From positions 1-64,000 of the forward strand of contig JAUYVI010000007.1 in the NCBI GenBank assembly GCA_030715195.1: a stretch of DNA of 64,000 nt, read 5' to 3'. The notes beneath the pieces were generated by a model. It was not told the origin of the DNA. It saw only the letters and a program-made list of their open reading frames with translations, and searched no databases. Every line of letters begins with the position of its first letter. The first letter of the stretch is position 1. The DNA is from Dongia sedimenti. GTDB taxonomy: Bacteria > Pseudomonadota > Alphaproteobacteria > Dongiales > Dongiaceae. Shown piece after piece: positions 1-8,778 of the stretch. The translations under genes were made by a program, and so were the position numbers.

Positions 1-86
1 TGCCGTCTTCACCCACGAAAACAAGTCTCAGGGCGTCAGTACCCTCTTCCTCCTGACACACAACAATTGACGTTACCGCGCGTGAA

Positions 87-1559
87 CTACAGCGCGGCTG
101 CGATGTATTTGGTTTCCAGGAATTCATAGATCCCCTCGGTGCCGCCCTCGCGGCCGAGACCGCTCTGCTTGACGCCGCCGAACGGCGCCGCCGGATCGGA
201 GACGAGTCCGCGGTTGAGCGCGATCATCCCGGATTCGATCCGCCGCGCCACCTTGAGGCCGCGCCCGATGTCGCGGGTGAAGATATAGGCGGAGAGGCCG
301 TATTCGGTGTCGTTGGCGCGGGCGATCGCCTCGTCGTCGGTGTCGAAGCGGCAGAGCGCCGCGACCGGGCCGAAGATCTCCTCACGGATCATCTCGGCTT
401 CGGCCGGTACTTCCGAGAGCACGGTCGGCGGATAGTAGAAGCCCTTCCGGTCTGGCCTTTGCCCACCGCAGAGCAGCTTGGCGCCGCGCGCCTTCGCGTC
501 CTCGACCAGGTGGCCGATCTTGGCGACTGCGGCGGCAGAGACCATCGGGCCGCATTCGGTTTCTGGCGCGGTCCCGGGTCCGACCGCGAGTGCCGCCATA
601 CGGCCGGTGAGCCGAGCCGCGAACGCGTCGTAGATCGCCGACTGCACATAGATGCGGTTGGCGGCGGTGCAGGCTTGCCCGGCATTGCGCATCTTGGCGA
701 GCATCACGCCCTCGATCGCGGTGTCGAGATCGGCATCGTCGAACACGATGACCGGCGCATTGCCGCCGAGCTCCATCGAGCAGCTGATCACGGTCTTCGC
801 CGCCTCGGCCAGCAAGGTGCGGCCGACGCCGGTCGAGCCGGTGAAGGACAGCTTGCGCACGCGCGGATCGGCCAGCATCGCGCCGATCACCGGGCCGGGC
901 TTGCGGGTGGTCAGCACGTTGATGACGCCCGCCGGCACGCCCGCCTCCTCGCAGAGCGCCGCCATGGCATAGGCGGTGAGGGGAGTCTCGGTCGCGGGCT
1001 TCAGGATCACCGTGCAGCCGGCGGCCAGCGCCGGGCCGATCTTCCGGGTCGCCATGGCGGCCGGGAAGTTCCAGGGCGTGATCAGCACGCAGATGCCGAT
1101 CGGCTGGTGGTCGACGATAATGCGGTTGGTGCCCGCGGGCGCGGTCATCAGGTCGCCGCGGATCCGCACCGCCTCCTCGGCGTTCCAGCGGAAGAACTCC
1201 GCCGCATAGGCGACCTCGCCGCGCGCATCGCGCAAGGCTTTGCCGTTCTCGAGCGAGATCAGCACCGCCAGTTCCTCGGCGCGCGCGGTCATCAGCTCGA
1301 AGCAGCGGCGCAGAATCTCCGAGCGCCGGCGCGGCGGGGTCGCGGCCCAGCCGGCCGCCGCCTGATCGGCGGCTTCGACCGCCGCGGCGGCGTCTTCCAG
1401 CGTCGCGTCCGGGACCTCGGCGAGCACGCCCTCGGTCGCCGGGTCGAGCACCGGGATCGTGCCGCCGCCGGTCGCGGCGCGCCAAGTGCCGCCGATGTAG
1501 AGGCCGCGCGCGGCCTTGAACGAATCCACCGGGTTGGTGGCCGGATTGCTGCGGTCCAT
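87..1559 (-). CDS. NAD(P)-dependent aldehyde dehydrogenase, succinate-semialdehyde dehydrogenase type
   Basis: Cytosolic aldehyde dehydrogenase of about 490 residues, the usual family length. It shows the catalytic-glutamate motif MELGGNAP, the catalytic-cysteine motif [12 protein letters not shown] (close to the GabD group) and the cofactor-loop motif FTGSTGVG. An upstream in-frame ATG at 1610 exists, but the ATG at 1559 is preferred: it follows an AGGAG box and lies 10 bases after the stop of the alcohol dehydrogenase, and the extra N-terminal 17 residues look non-coding. It is the second gene of a two-gene unit with the Fe-dependent alcohol dehydrogenase. Together they could oxidise a hydroxy acid to its semialdehyde and then to the acid, for example 4-hydroxybutyrate to succinate. 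The family is clear; the substrate is inference. Confidence 0.9.
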   Translation of the reverse strand: MDRSNPATNPVDSFKAARGLYIGGTWRAATGGGTIPVLDPATEGVLAEVPDATLEDAAAAVEAADQAAAGWAATPPRRRSEILRRCFELMTARAEELAVLISLENGKALRDARGEVAYAAEFFRWNAEEAVRIRGDLMTAPAGTNRIIVDHQPIGICVLITPWNFPAAMATRKIGPALAAGCTVILKPATETPLTAYAMAALCEEAGVPAGVINVLTTRKPGPVIGAMLADPRVRKLSFTGSTGVGRTLLAEAAKTVISCSMELGGNAPVIVFDDADLDTAIEGVMLAKMRNAGQACTAANRIYVQSAIYDAFAARLTGRMAALAVGPGTAPETECGPMVSAAAVAKIGHLVEDAKARGAKLLCGGQRPDRKGFYYPPTVLSEVPAEAEMIREEIFGPVAALCRFDTDDEAIARANDTEYGLSAYIFTRDIGRGLKVARRIESGMIALNRGLVSDPAAPFGGVKQSGLGREGGTEGIYEFLETKYIAAAL

Positions 1560-1569
1560 GATGGGCTCC

Positions 1570-2808
1570 TTACTGGGCGGCGGCGTTGAGATCGCCGCGA
1601 TAGGCGGCATCGAGGAAGTGCTTCATGCCGTCGAGATCGATCGGCCGCGGGTTGTTCTTGATCAGCCGGCCGATGCCGATCGCGGACTCCGCGGTCCAGG
1701 CGATCTTGTCTTCCGGCAGGCCCAGCGCGTTGAGATCGGCGGGAATGCCGATCGCCGCGAACAGCCGCGCGACTTCGCGGATCGCCATATGCGACAGCTC
1801 TTCGGTCGAATGGCGCGCCGGGTCGGCGCCGAGCGCCACCGCGACTTCCGCCATCTCGGCCATCGCCGGGACGCGGTTGTAGCTCATGGCATAGGGGAGG
1901 ATTGCCGCGACGCCGATGCCATGCGCGGTGTGGGTCAGGGCGCCGATCGGATATTGCACCGCATGGGCGAGCGAGGTTCCCGCGGTGCCGAAGGCGCAGC
2001 CGGCGGCCAGCGCGCCCTGCATCATGTCGGCGCGCGCCTGGCGATCGCCGCCATTCGCGCAGGCCTTCTCCAGGCTGCGGCCGATCAGCGTGATCGCGCG
2101 AAGGGCAAAGACGTCGCTGAAGCCGTTCTTGCCGACGAAGACGTGCTGCTGCGCCAGCGCGCCGTCGGGCACGCGGCGGAACGCGGTGAAAGCCTCGATC
2201 GCGTGGGTCAGCGCATCCGCGCCGGCGATGGCCGTCAGCTTCGGCGGGCAGGTCCAGGTCAGCACCGGATCGCAGATCGCCGCCGCCGGAATCATGTACG
2301 GGCTCGAGATGCCGACCTTCAGCGTGCGCTCGGAATCCGAGACCACCGCGACCGGCGTCACTTCGGATCCGGTGCCGGCCGTGGTGGGGATCGCGACCAC
2401 CGGCAGCATGCGCGACGGAATCTTGAACTCGCCGTAATAGTCTTCGAGTTTGCCGCCGTGGCTGAGGATCAGCGCGGCACATTTCGCGAGGTCGATGCAA
2501 CTGCCGCCGCCGATGCCGATGACCACCTCGGGCCCGAAACTGCGCGCGGCGTCGGTGCAGCGGTAGACGTTCGCGCTGGGCAGGTCCGGCTCGACGGCGT
2601 CGAACACCTCAACCGCCAGCCCGACACTCCGCAGATTCCGCAGGAGGGCGGAGAAATCCGCGGTGCCGGCCAGCCGCGCGTCGGTGCAGACCAGGGCCTT
2701 CGATCCCAGGCGCGCGGTGACCGCGCCGGCGGCCGCCAGTTGACCCTCGCCGAACAAAATCTCGCGCGGGAGCCGCATCACCGAAAAAGCGTCTATCGCC
2801 TGATCCAT
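1570..2808 (-). CDS. Iron-containing alcohol dehydrogenase (4-hydroxybutyrate dehydrogenase / maleylacetate reductase group)
   Basis: A 412-residue group III alcohol dehydrogenase. The N-terminal half has the NAD-binding GGGSCIDLAK motif. The C-terminal half carries the metal ligands in GADALTHAIEAF, LAHAVQYPIG and THTAHGIG (Asp and three His). The ATG at 2808 follows a GGGG box on the minus strand. It is first in a two-gene unit with the succinate-semialdehyde-type dehydrogenase and diverges from a GntR regulator across a palindromic operator, so it is probably controlled by that regulator. Fe-ADH plus SSADH is the usual pairing for 4-hydroxybutyrate, but other short hydroxy acids or alcohols are possible. 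Confidence 0.9.
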   Translation of the reverse strand: MDQAIDAFSVMRLPREILFGEGQLAAAGAVTARLGSKALVCTDARLAGTADFSALLRNLRSVGLAVEVFDAVEPDLPSANVYRCTDAARSFGPEVVIGIGGGSCIDLAKCAALILSHGGKLEDYYGEFKIPSRMLPVVAIPTTAGTGSEVTPVAVVSDSERTLKVGISSPYMIPAAAICDPVLTWTCPPKLTAIAGADALTHAIEAFTAFRRVPDGALAQQHVFVGKNGFSDVFALRAITLIGRSLEKACANGGDRQARADMMQGALAAGCAFGTAGTSLAHAVQYPIGALTHTAHGIGVAAILPYAMSYNRVPAMAEMAEVAVALGADPARHSTEELSHMAIREVARLFAAIGIPADLNALGLPEDKIAWTAESAIGIGRLIKNNPRPIDLDGMKHFLDAAYRGDLNAAAQ

Positions 2809-2863
2809 CTGATAATCCCCTGTTTTTGCACGGTAATACGCGATACCGTCGCTTGTTCTTGAG

Positions 2864-2887
2864 ATCGTATATATTATCGTATACGAT
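2864..2887. promoter_or_regulatory. Probable GntR operator between the divergent genes
   Basis: A perfect 12-bp palindrome ATCGTATACGAT lies at 2876-2887, and a second partial copy, ATCGTATA, starts at 2864. This GTATAC-centred form is typical of FadR/VanR-type GntR operators. It sits in the only AT-rich stretch of the divergent region, between the alcohol dehydrogenase and the GntR gene, where it could repress both. Confidence 0.65.
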
Positions 2888-2992
2888 ATAGCGTATAGGG
2901 GATCATATTTCTTTGTTGTGTCCCGCTGTCAAGTCATGACAAATCTGAGCCAGAAGCCGCCGGCAAAGGCGGCCGTTGCAAACGGGAGGATT

Positions 2993-3646
2993 ATGGCGAT
3001 CCAGCGCTACAAGGGTCTGGCGGACGACGTCTACGGGGCGATCTTCAACAAGTTGATGTCCCTCGAGATCGCGCCCGGTTCCCGGATCACCGTGGACGGT
3101 TTGGTGCGCGAGCTCGAAGTCTCGCACACGCCGATCCGCGAAGCGTTGGGCCGTCTGGAGGGCGAGGGCCTGGTCGTCAAGACGCATCTGGTCGGCTATA
3201 GCGCCGCGCCGCAGATCACCCGCCGGCATTTCGACGAGCTCTACGAGATGCGGCTGCTGCTGGAGCCGGACGCGGCGCGCCGCGCGGCGCGCCAGATCAG
3301 CGAAGGCAGCATGCGCAAGCTGACCGAGACGGCGGAGCAGATGCGCCGGCTCGACGGCGCCCGCGAGCGCCTGAGGTATTCGGGTTTCGCGCGGCTCGAC
3401 GCCGATCTGCACGATCAGATCCTGGAGATCGCCGGCAACGCGCTGGTCCGCGAGACGCTCGCGCATCTGCACACCCACTTTCACATCTTCCGGCTGATGT
3501 TTCATGCGCGCGTGACGGAAGAAGCGCTGAGCGAGCACGAATCGCTGCTGGTCGCTCTGTCTTCCGGCGATGAGCTGGGCGCGGAGCGCGCGATGCGCGA
3601 GCATATCGAACGCTCGCGCCAGCGCCTGCTGATGGCTTTTGTCTGA
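2993..3646 (+). CDS. GntR-family transcriptional regulator with FCD domain
   Basis: A 217-residue FadR-subfamily regulator. The N-terminal winged helix-turn-helix includes VRELEVSHTPIREALGRLEGEG. The all-helical FCD effector domain keeps the acidic and histidine residues (LDADLHDQI, HTHFH, EHESLL) that usually hold a metal and a small carboxylate. The ATG at 2993 follows GGGAGGA closely and gives the usual family length. A GTG at 2918 and an ATG at 2936 are in frame but would add a 19-25 residue unstructured tail. It diverges from the Fe-ADH/aldehyde dehydrogenase pair and is probably their repressor, responding to a pathway acid. Confidence 0.9.
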   Translation: MAIQRYKGLADDVYGAIFNKLMSLEIAPGSRITVDGLVRELEVSHTPIREALGRLEGEGLVVKTHLVGYSAAPQITRRHFDELYEMRLLLEPDAARRAARQISEGSMRKLTETAEQMRRLDGARERLRYSGFARLDADLHDQILEIAGNALVRETLAHLHTHFHIFRLMFHARVTEEALSEHESLLVALSSGDELGAERAMREHIERSRQRLLMAFV

Positions 3647-3978
3647 TGGGCGCCGCCATGCAGTTGTGCTCATCTTTGAGGCAAATGGCCCGATTTTCGT
3701 GGCCTTATGGCAACATCGGGCGATGTGATGCAAATTGGCCGTTGCAGGAAGTGAGTGATTTACACAAAAATTTCCGCGATACTCACAAGACGAGAAGGCC
3801 CGCCCGCAAGAGGGTAGGGCACGGGCGGGAGGAAGGCCGAAGCAGGCCAATGTTCTCGGGCGGAAGCCCGAAATCGGGAACGCTCCACGTCCATGAGAAT
3901 GATCGCCGTCGCGAGCCTGGGAGGCTCTTGTCGATGGCGGCCCGGCCGAAGTCGCCGGCGCAGTAACTGGGGGAGGCG
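3647..3978 (+). other. 333-bp structured leader upstream of the transporter operon
   Basis: No convincing gene. The stretch holds an 8-bp inverted repeat (CCCGCCCG at 3799-3806 with CGGGCGGG at 3822-3829) and a 6-bp stem (TCGGGC at 3856-3861, GCCCGA at 3866-3871) closed by a GGAA tetraloop of the GNRA type. A strong GGGAGG box precedes the ATPase start. The promoter of the eleven-gene operon should lie here, but I see no clear -35/-10 pair. The hairpins may be a structured 5' leader; they match no riboswitch family I recognise. Confidence 0.4.
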
Positions 3979-5070
3979 ATGGGTCAGGTCGAGAATACCG
4001 CGCTGAGTTTGGCCAATGTGAGCAAGGCCTATGGCCGCGTGCGCGCTCTCGAGAATCTTTCGTTCAACGTCGCCGAAGGCCGGTTCTTCGTGCTGTTCGG
4101 GCCGAGCTCGGTCGGCAAGACCACGACCTTGCGGACGATCGCCGGCCTGGTCACGCCGGATCGCGGCCGCGTGGAAATCTTCGGCAAGGACTGGACCAAT
4201 CAGCCGATCGCCGGGCGCGGCGTCTCCATGGTGTTCCAGTCCTTCGCGCTTTATCCGCATCTCACGGTCTATCAGAATTTCGCCTATCCGCTGGTCGAGG
4301 AGAAGGTCGCCAAGTCCGAGATCGACCGGCGTGTCCGGGAGACCGCGGCGATGCTGCGGCTCGACAAGAAGATCGACCGCAAGCCCAACACCCTCTCGGG
4401 CGGCGAGCAGCAGCGCGTGGCGCTCGGCCGCTCGCTGATCCGGCGCCCGAAGATCCTGCTGCTCGACGAGCCGCTCACCAATCTCGACGCCAAGCTGCGC
4501 CACGACATGCGCGCGGAACTGAAGCGCCTGCACCGGCAGTTCGGCCTGACCATCGTCTACGCGACGCCCGACGAGCTCGAGGCGCTGTCGATGGGCGAGG
4601 AGATCGCGGTGATGCGCGACGGCGCCATCGTCCAGATCGGCAGCCCGGATGAGCTCTACGAGGCGCCGCGCGATCTCTACGTCGCCGGCAAGATCGGCTC
4701 GCCGCACATGAACATCATCCAGGGCCGCCTCGCGGCGGACGGTGCCGCTTTGGAGACGTCGATCGGCGCGCTGCCTTTCGCGCGCCGCCTGCAGACCGCG
4801 CAGGCGGGCGAGGCGGCCCTCGTCGGCATCCGGCCGAACGACATCCGTTTCGCCGGCGGCGGCGAGCGGGGCTTGAGCGCCAGCATCGCCATGCTGGAGC
4901 CGTTGGGCGACGTGACCGTGGTGTCGGTCGAGACCGGCGGCCAGACCCTGCGCATGGTGCTGCCGGAATCGGCGGCCGCGGGCCTGCAGCCGGGCCAGCC
5001 CGCCGCGGTGGTGCTCGATCCAGCCAAGTTTCACATCTTCCGGGCTTCGAGCGGGCAGGTGATCGCCTGA
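3979..5070 (+). CDS. ABC importer ATPase 1 (CUT1 / GlpS-like), H-loop histidine absent
   Basis: A 363-residue MalK/UgpC-type ATPase with a C-terminal TOBE-like region (from about residue 240). Walker A is GPSSVGKT (residues 41-48), the signature LSGGE is canonical (139-143) and Walker B is ILLLDEP. The H-loop reads ATPDELEAL, so proline 197 stands where the catalytic switch histidine should be. The other ATPase of the operon keeps its histidine but has a damaged signature, so the pair probably forms a heterodimer with one working ATP site. The position next to binding protein, two permeases, second ATPase and small membrane protein resembles the glycerol GlpSTPQUV importer of rhizobia. Start supported by GGGAGG. 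Confidence 0.9.
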   Translation: MGQVENTALSLANVSKAYGRVRALENLSFNVAEGRFFVLFGPSSVGKTTTLRTIAGLVTPDRGRVEIFGKDWTNQPIAGRGVSMVFQSFALYPHLTVYQNFAYPLVEEKVAKSEIDRRVRETAAMLRLDKKIDRKPNTLSGGEQQRVALGRSLIRRPKILLLDEPLTNLDAKLRHDMRAELKRLHRQFGLTIVYATPDELEALSMGEEIAVMRDGAIVQIGSPDELYEAPRDLYVAGKIGSPHMNIIQGRLAADGAALETSIGALPFARRLQTAQAGEAALVGIRPNDIRFAGGGERGLSASIAMLEPLGDVTVVSVETGGQTLRMVLPESAAAGLQPGQPAAVVLDPAKFHIFRASSGQVIA

Positions 5071-5139
5071 CAGGGATCGTCTGACGCAAGGGGCCAAGAA
5101 GGAAAATCGGCAACAAATAACCTGGGAGGAAAGCCGAAG

Positions 5140-6573
5140 ATGAGTACAAGGACGAAGATCAAGGGCGCTTTGATGGCGGCGGGCGTTGCCGCGTCATTGG
5201 GGGTGGCCGATGTGTCGACCGCCCGCGCCGAGGAAGTGACGCTGACCATGGCGGTTCCGGATTGGCCGCCGACCCGCGTCATGAAGAAGTTCTTCGACGA
5301 GCAGTACAAGCCGAAGTCCGGCAACACCGTGAAGCTCGACGTTGACTTCATTCCGTGGCCCGACTTCTACACCCGCGTCAACGCTTCGCTGACCTCGGGC
5401 GAGAAGAAGTACAACTTCATCGTCTCGGACTCGCAGTGGCTGGGCGCCTTCGTCGAGGGCGGCTACTACCGCAAGATCAACGATCTCCTGGACGCCGATC
5501 CCGACTTCAAGAAGACGTTCATGTCGGTGCACGAGAATCCGCGGAACGCCTACTCGACCTATCCCTACAAGTCGGAGAACTACTACGGCTTCCCGCAGTT
5601 CCCCGACGTGCTGGTGAACTTCGCCCGCAAGGACGTGCTCTGCGACGCCACCGAGCAGAAGAACTTCCAGGCCAAGTACAACAAGAAGCTCCCCTGCACC
5701 GGCGAAGAGATCGACGCCATGACCTGGGACGACTTCAAGAACATCGGCGAGTTCTTCCGTCGCAAGAAGGGCGAGATGCTGATGGGCAAGCCGGCCGACG
5801 ATGACTTCTACGGCATCGCCTTCCAGGCCGGTAAGGGCTACGACTTCTCGTCGATGCAGATCAACGGCTTCATCTGGCAGATGGGCGGCGACGTCTGGGA
5901 CGAGACGAAGGTGCCGAACGGCCAGGCGGAAGGCGTGGTGAACTCGCCGGTCGCCGTCAAGGCGCTCGAGAAGTACCTCAGCATGATCGATTACATGCCG
6001 CCGGTGGCCAAGACCGGCACCATGGACATCTTCAAGTCGGACGAGTTGTTCCGCGAAGGCAAGGTGGCCATGAACATCGACTGGATCGGCGTGGGCGAAG
6101 CCTCGCTCGATCCGAAGACCTCGAAGGTCGTGGACAAGCTGGTGGTCGGTCTCGCTCCGGGAACCCCGGGCCCCGACGGCAAGCTGGTCCGCTGGTCCAA
6201 CATCGGCGGCCAGCCGTTCGTGCTGACCACCTGGACCACCGATGCGCAGATCAAGGAAGCCGTGGAGTTCGTGAAGTGGTGGCTGTCGGATGACATCCAG
6301 AACCAGTTCGCGGCCGCCGGCGGCCAATCCGCCGTCAAGTCGGTCTACGAGAACCCCAAGTACGTGACCTATCGCCCGTGGAACCGGGCCTGGGCCGCGT
6401 CGCTGGATTGGCAGAAGGACGTGTGGCACGTGCCGCAATTCTTCGAACTGCTGACCCAGCAGCAGGACCAGTTCGACCTCGCCATCACCGGCAAGCAGGA
6501 TGCGAAGACGACCTTGGACAATATCGCCAAGTTCCAGCAGAACCTGCTCACCGAGGCTGGACTGATCCAGTAA
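5140..6573 (+). CDS. Periplasmic solute-binding protein of a CUT1-type importer
   Basis: A 477-residue extracellular binding protein of the sugar/polyol class. A Sec signal peptide ends near ARA/EE around residue 30. The mature part begins with beta-strand VTLTMAVPDWPP and has typical features such as LFREGKVAMNIDW and GQPFVLTTW. It captures the substrate outside the membrane for the two permeases that follow. ATG preceded by GGGAGGAAA. A structured 190-bp gap follows before the first permease. Ligand unknown: sugar, polyol or glycerol-like compounds are all possible. Confidence 0.9.
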   Translation: MSTRTKIKGALMAAGVAASLGVADVSTARAEEVTLTMAVPDWPPTRVMKKFFDEQYKPKSGNTVKLDVDFIPWPDFYTRVNASLTSGEKKYNFIVSDSQWLGAFVEGGYYRKINDLLDADPDFKKTFMSVHENPRNAYSTYPYKSENYYGFPQFPDVLVNFARKDVLCDATEQKNFQAKYNKKLPCTGEEIDAMTWDDFKNIGEFFRRKKGEMLMGKPADDDFYGIAFQAGKGYDFSSMQINGFIWQMGGDVWDETKVPNGQAEGVVNSPVAVKALEKYLSMIDYMPPVAKTGTMDIFKSDELFREGKVAMNIDWIGVGEASLDPKTSKVVDKLVVGLAPGTPGPDGKLVRWSNIGGQPFVLTTWTTDAQIKEAVEFVKWWLSDDIQNQFAAAGGQSAVKSVYENPKYVTYRPWNRAWAASLDWQKDVWHVPQFFELLTQQQDQFDLAITGKQDAKTTLDNIAKFQQNLLTEAGLIQ

Positions 6574-6598
6574 CGACCTGACGGAACCTCGCCTGTCT

Positions 6599-6673
6599 CT
6601 CCCGTCGGGGGAGCGGGCGAGGGACCGGGCTGGTTCGGGGGAAAGCCGGCGATCGCAGGCTCTCCCCCGGTCC
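6599..6673 (+). promoter_or_regulatory. Structured spacer between binding protein and permease genes
   Basis: A short stem (CTCCC at 6599-6603 with GGGAG at 6609-6613) is followed by an 8-bp perfect inverted repeat (GGACCGGG at 6622-6629, CCCGGTCC at 6666-6673). No U-tract follows. Such elements usually stabilise the upstream binding-protein transcript or cause partial termination. Confidence 0.45.
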
Positions 6674-6765
6674 ATCCAACGAGAGCACGGCCGGTCGCTC
6701 CGCCTCGGCGGCGCCCGATCGTGTCCTGAACCGGATTGAAAAGTCACCGAGGCTTCTTGCGCACC

Positions 6766-7827
6766 ATGTCACTCACGCAGTCCGCCAGGCCAACGCCGAC
6801 CCTGTTCAACGTTTCCGCCGACAATTGGCGGCTGGCGATCGTCGTCGCCCTCGTCGTCTCGATCATTGCCGGGATCGTCCTGCCGGCCGCGGTGTCGTTC
6901 TGGCTGATCGGCGCGATGGTCGCGCTGGTGGCCGCCTCCTTCGTGGTGAACGCCTATCGCCGGCGCTATTACGGCGGCCTGCTGGTCGCTCCGGCGATCG
7001 CGGTGCTGTTCGTGATGAACATCTTTCCGCTGCTCTGGTCGCTGGGGCTGTCTTTCTTCGCCTACCAGTCGAACCAGCAGTCGATCCGTTTCGTGGGCCT
7101 CAACAACTACATCAAGGTCCTGACCAACGAGATCGCGGCGCCGGACAACTGGCATGCGCTCTCCAACACCGCCTTGTTCGTCGTGCTGACGGTCTCGGCG
7201 CAGATGATCGTCGGCTTCCTGCTGGCGATGCTGTTCGCCAAGCAGTTTCCGTTGCGGAAGTACCTGCTGATCCTGGTGCTGACGCCGATGATGCTGTCGG
7301 TCGTCGCATCCGGCGTGTTCTTCACCTACTACTACGATCCGACCTTCGGCATCCTGAGCTACGTCGTGAACGACGCGACCGACGGCCAGTTCATCCTGAT
7401 GTCCAGCAAGGCCGGCGCGGTCGCGGGCATCGTCTTCGCCGATGCCTGGATGTGGTCGCCCTTCGTCATGCTGCTGGTCCTGGCCGGCCTGGTCTCGGTG
7501 CCGAAATACCTCTACGAGGCGGCGGCGATCGACCGGGTCTCGGCCTGGCGGCGGTTCTGGAGCATCACCTTCCCCTATATCCGCGGCCTGCTGATGCTGG
7601 CGCTGCTGTTCCGCACCATCGAGGCCTTCAAGCTCGCCGATCTGGTGATCCTGCTCACCAAAGGCGGCAACGACACGATGACCATCTCCTATCACCTGAT
7701 CCGCATCGCCAACGAGCAGAACAAGACCAGCGAGGGCGCGGCGCTCTCCTACGTCATGCTGTTCATGGTGATCGTGCTGACCAATCTCTATCTCTATCTC
7801 GCCAACCGCCGGAACAAGGGGGGCTGA
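6766..7827 (+). CDS. ABC importer permease 1 (MalF-like)
   Basis: About 353 residues. Two N-terminal membrane segments near residues 20-65 precede the conserved MetI-type six-segment core. The EAA loop reads EAAAIDRVSAWRRFWSITFPYI and contacts an ATPase. I take the ATG at 6766 (MSLTQSAR); an in-frame TTG at 6736 would add ten polar residues without support. The ribosome-binding site is weak. Forms the translocation path with the next permease, four bases downstream. Confidence 0.88.
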   Translation: MSLTQSARPTPTLFNVSADNWRLAIVVALVVSIIAGIVLPAAVSFWLIGAMVALVAASFVVNAYRRRYYGGLLVAPAIAVLFVMNIFPLLWSLGLSFFAYQSNQQSIRFVGLNNYIKVLTNEIAAPDNWHALSNTALFVVLTVSAQMIVGFLLAMLFAKQFPLRKYLLILVLTPMMLSVVASGVFFTYYYDPTFGILSYVVNDATDGQFILMSSKAGAVAGIVFADAWMWSPFVMLLVLAGLVSVPKYLYEAAAIDRVSAWRRFWSITFPYIRGLLMLALLFRTIEAFKLADLVILLTKGGNDTMTISYHLIRIANEQNKTSEGAALSYVMLFMVIVLTNLYLYLANRRNKGG

Positions 7828-7831
7828 CGCC

Positions 7832-8776
7832 ATGGCATCCGGAGTCTCGTTCTGGGAGCGGATCGGCTTCCGCAGCGGCGGCGGCGTCGGCGATGCCGGC
7901 TGGGGTCGCACGCTTGGCGTGGCCATCGTCAGCCTGATCTACTTCCTGCCCGTGCTGTTCATCATCTTCACCGCGTTCAAGCCGCAAGAACTGGCGCTGT
8001 CGGTGCCGCCGACCCTGTCGCCGACCTCGTTCTTCGGCCTCATTCCCGACCAGTTCGTGTTCTCGCCGACCCTGGAGAATTTCGGCTCGGTGTTCTCCCG
8101 CGTCATGACCGCGGGCGGCGCGCCGGAGGCGACCGGCTTCGATCGCTTCTTCTTCAATTCGATCGTGATCGCCACCGTCTCCGTGCTGCTGGCGCTGGTG
8201 CTCGGCACGCTCGCCTCCTATGGCTTCTCGCGCTATCCGCTCAAGGGCAACGACACCTATCTGTTCATCATCTTGACCACCCGCATGCTGCCGGCGATCG
8301 TGGTGGTGATCCCGATCATCCTGATGTTCCGCGCCGTCGGCCTGGCCGGCTCCTATACCGGCATCATCCTGCTCTACACGGCCTTCAACCTGGCCTTCAC
8401 CATCTGGATGATGAAGAGCTTCTTCGACGAGCTCTCGACCGACGTCGAGGATGCCGCGCGCATCGACGGCTCGTCCGAGACCAAGGTGTTCCTGAAGATC
8501 TGCCTGCCGCAGGTCGTGGCCGGTTTGGCGGCGACCTTCGTGTTCGGCCTGATCCTCACCTGGAACGAGTTCCTGTTCGCGCTGCTGCTGACCGGCCCCG
8601 ACACGCGCACCGTGCCGGTGGCGATGAACCAGGCAGTCGCGTCCGGCGGACGCGGCACCGATTGGACCCTGCTGGCGGCGATCGAGACGCTGTTCCTGAT
8701 CCCGGTCTTCCTGGTCACGTTCTTCCTGCAGGATCACCTGCTGCGCGGCGTCACCTTCGGCACGGTGAAGAAGTAG
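7832..8776 (+). CDS. ABC importer permease 2 (MalG-like)
   Basis: A 314-residue inner-membrane permease with six predicted membrane segments and the EAA loop EDAARIDGSSETKVFLKICLPQ. A periplasmic insert lies between the first segments (about residues 55-110, containing FFGLIPDQFVFSPTLENFG). It pairs with permease 1; its gene ends two bases before the second ATPase. Confidence 0.9.
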   Translation: MASGVSFWERIGFRSGGGVGDAGWGRTLGVAIVSLIYFLPVLFIIFTAFKPQELALSVPPTLSPTSFFGLIPDQFVFSPTLENFGSVFSRVMTAGGAPEATGFDRFFFNSIVIATVSVLLALVLGTLASYGFSRYPLKGNDTYLFIILTTRMLPAIVVVIPIILMFRAVGLAGSYTGIILLYTAFNLAFTIWMMKSFFDELSTDVEDAARIDGSSETKVFLKICLPQVVAGLAATFVFGLILTWNEFLFALLLTGPDTRTVPVAMNQAVASGGRGTDWTLLAAIETLFLIPVFLVTFFLQDHLLRGVTFGTVKK

Positions 8777-8778
8777 TC

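Noticed and set aside
3646-3966. 106-codon frame filling the gap before the transporter operon
   Set aside because: No ribosome-binding site or family resemblance, and it runs through the GC hairpins; more likely a leader.
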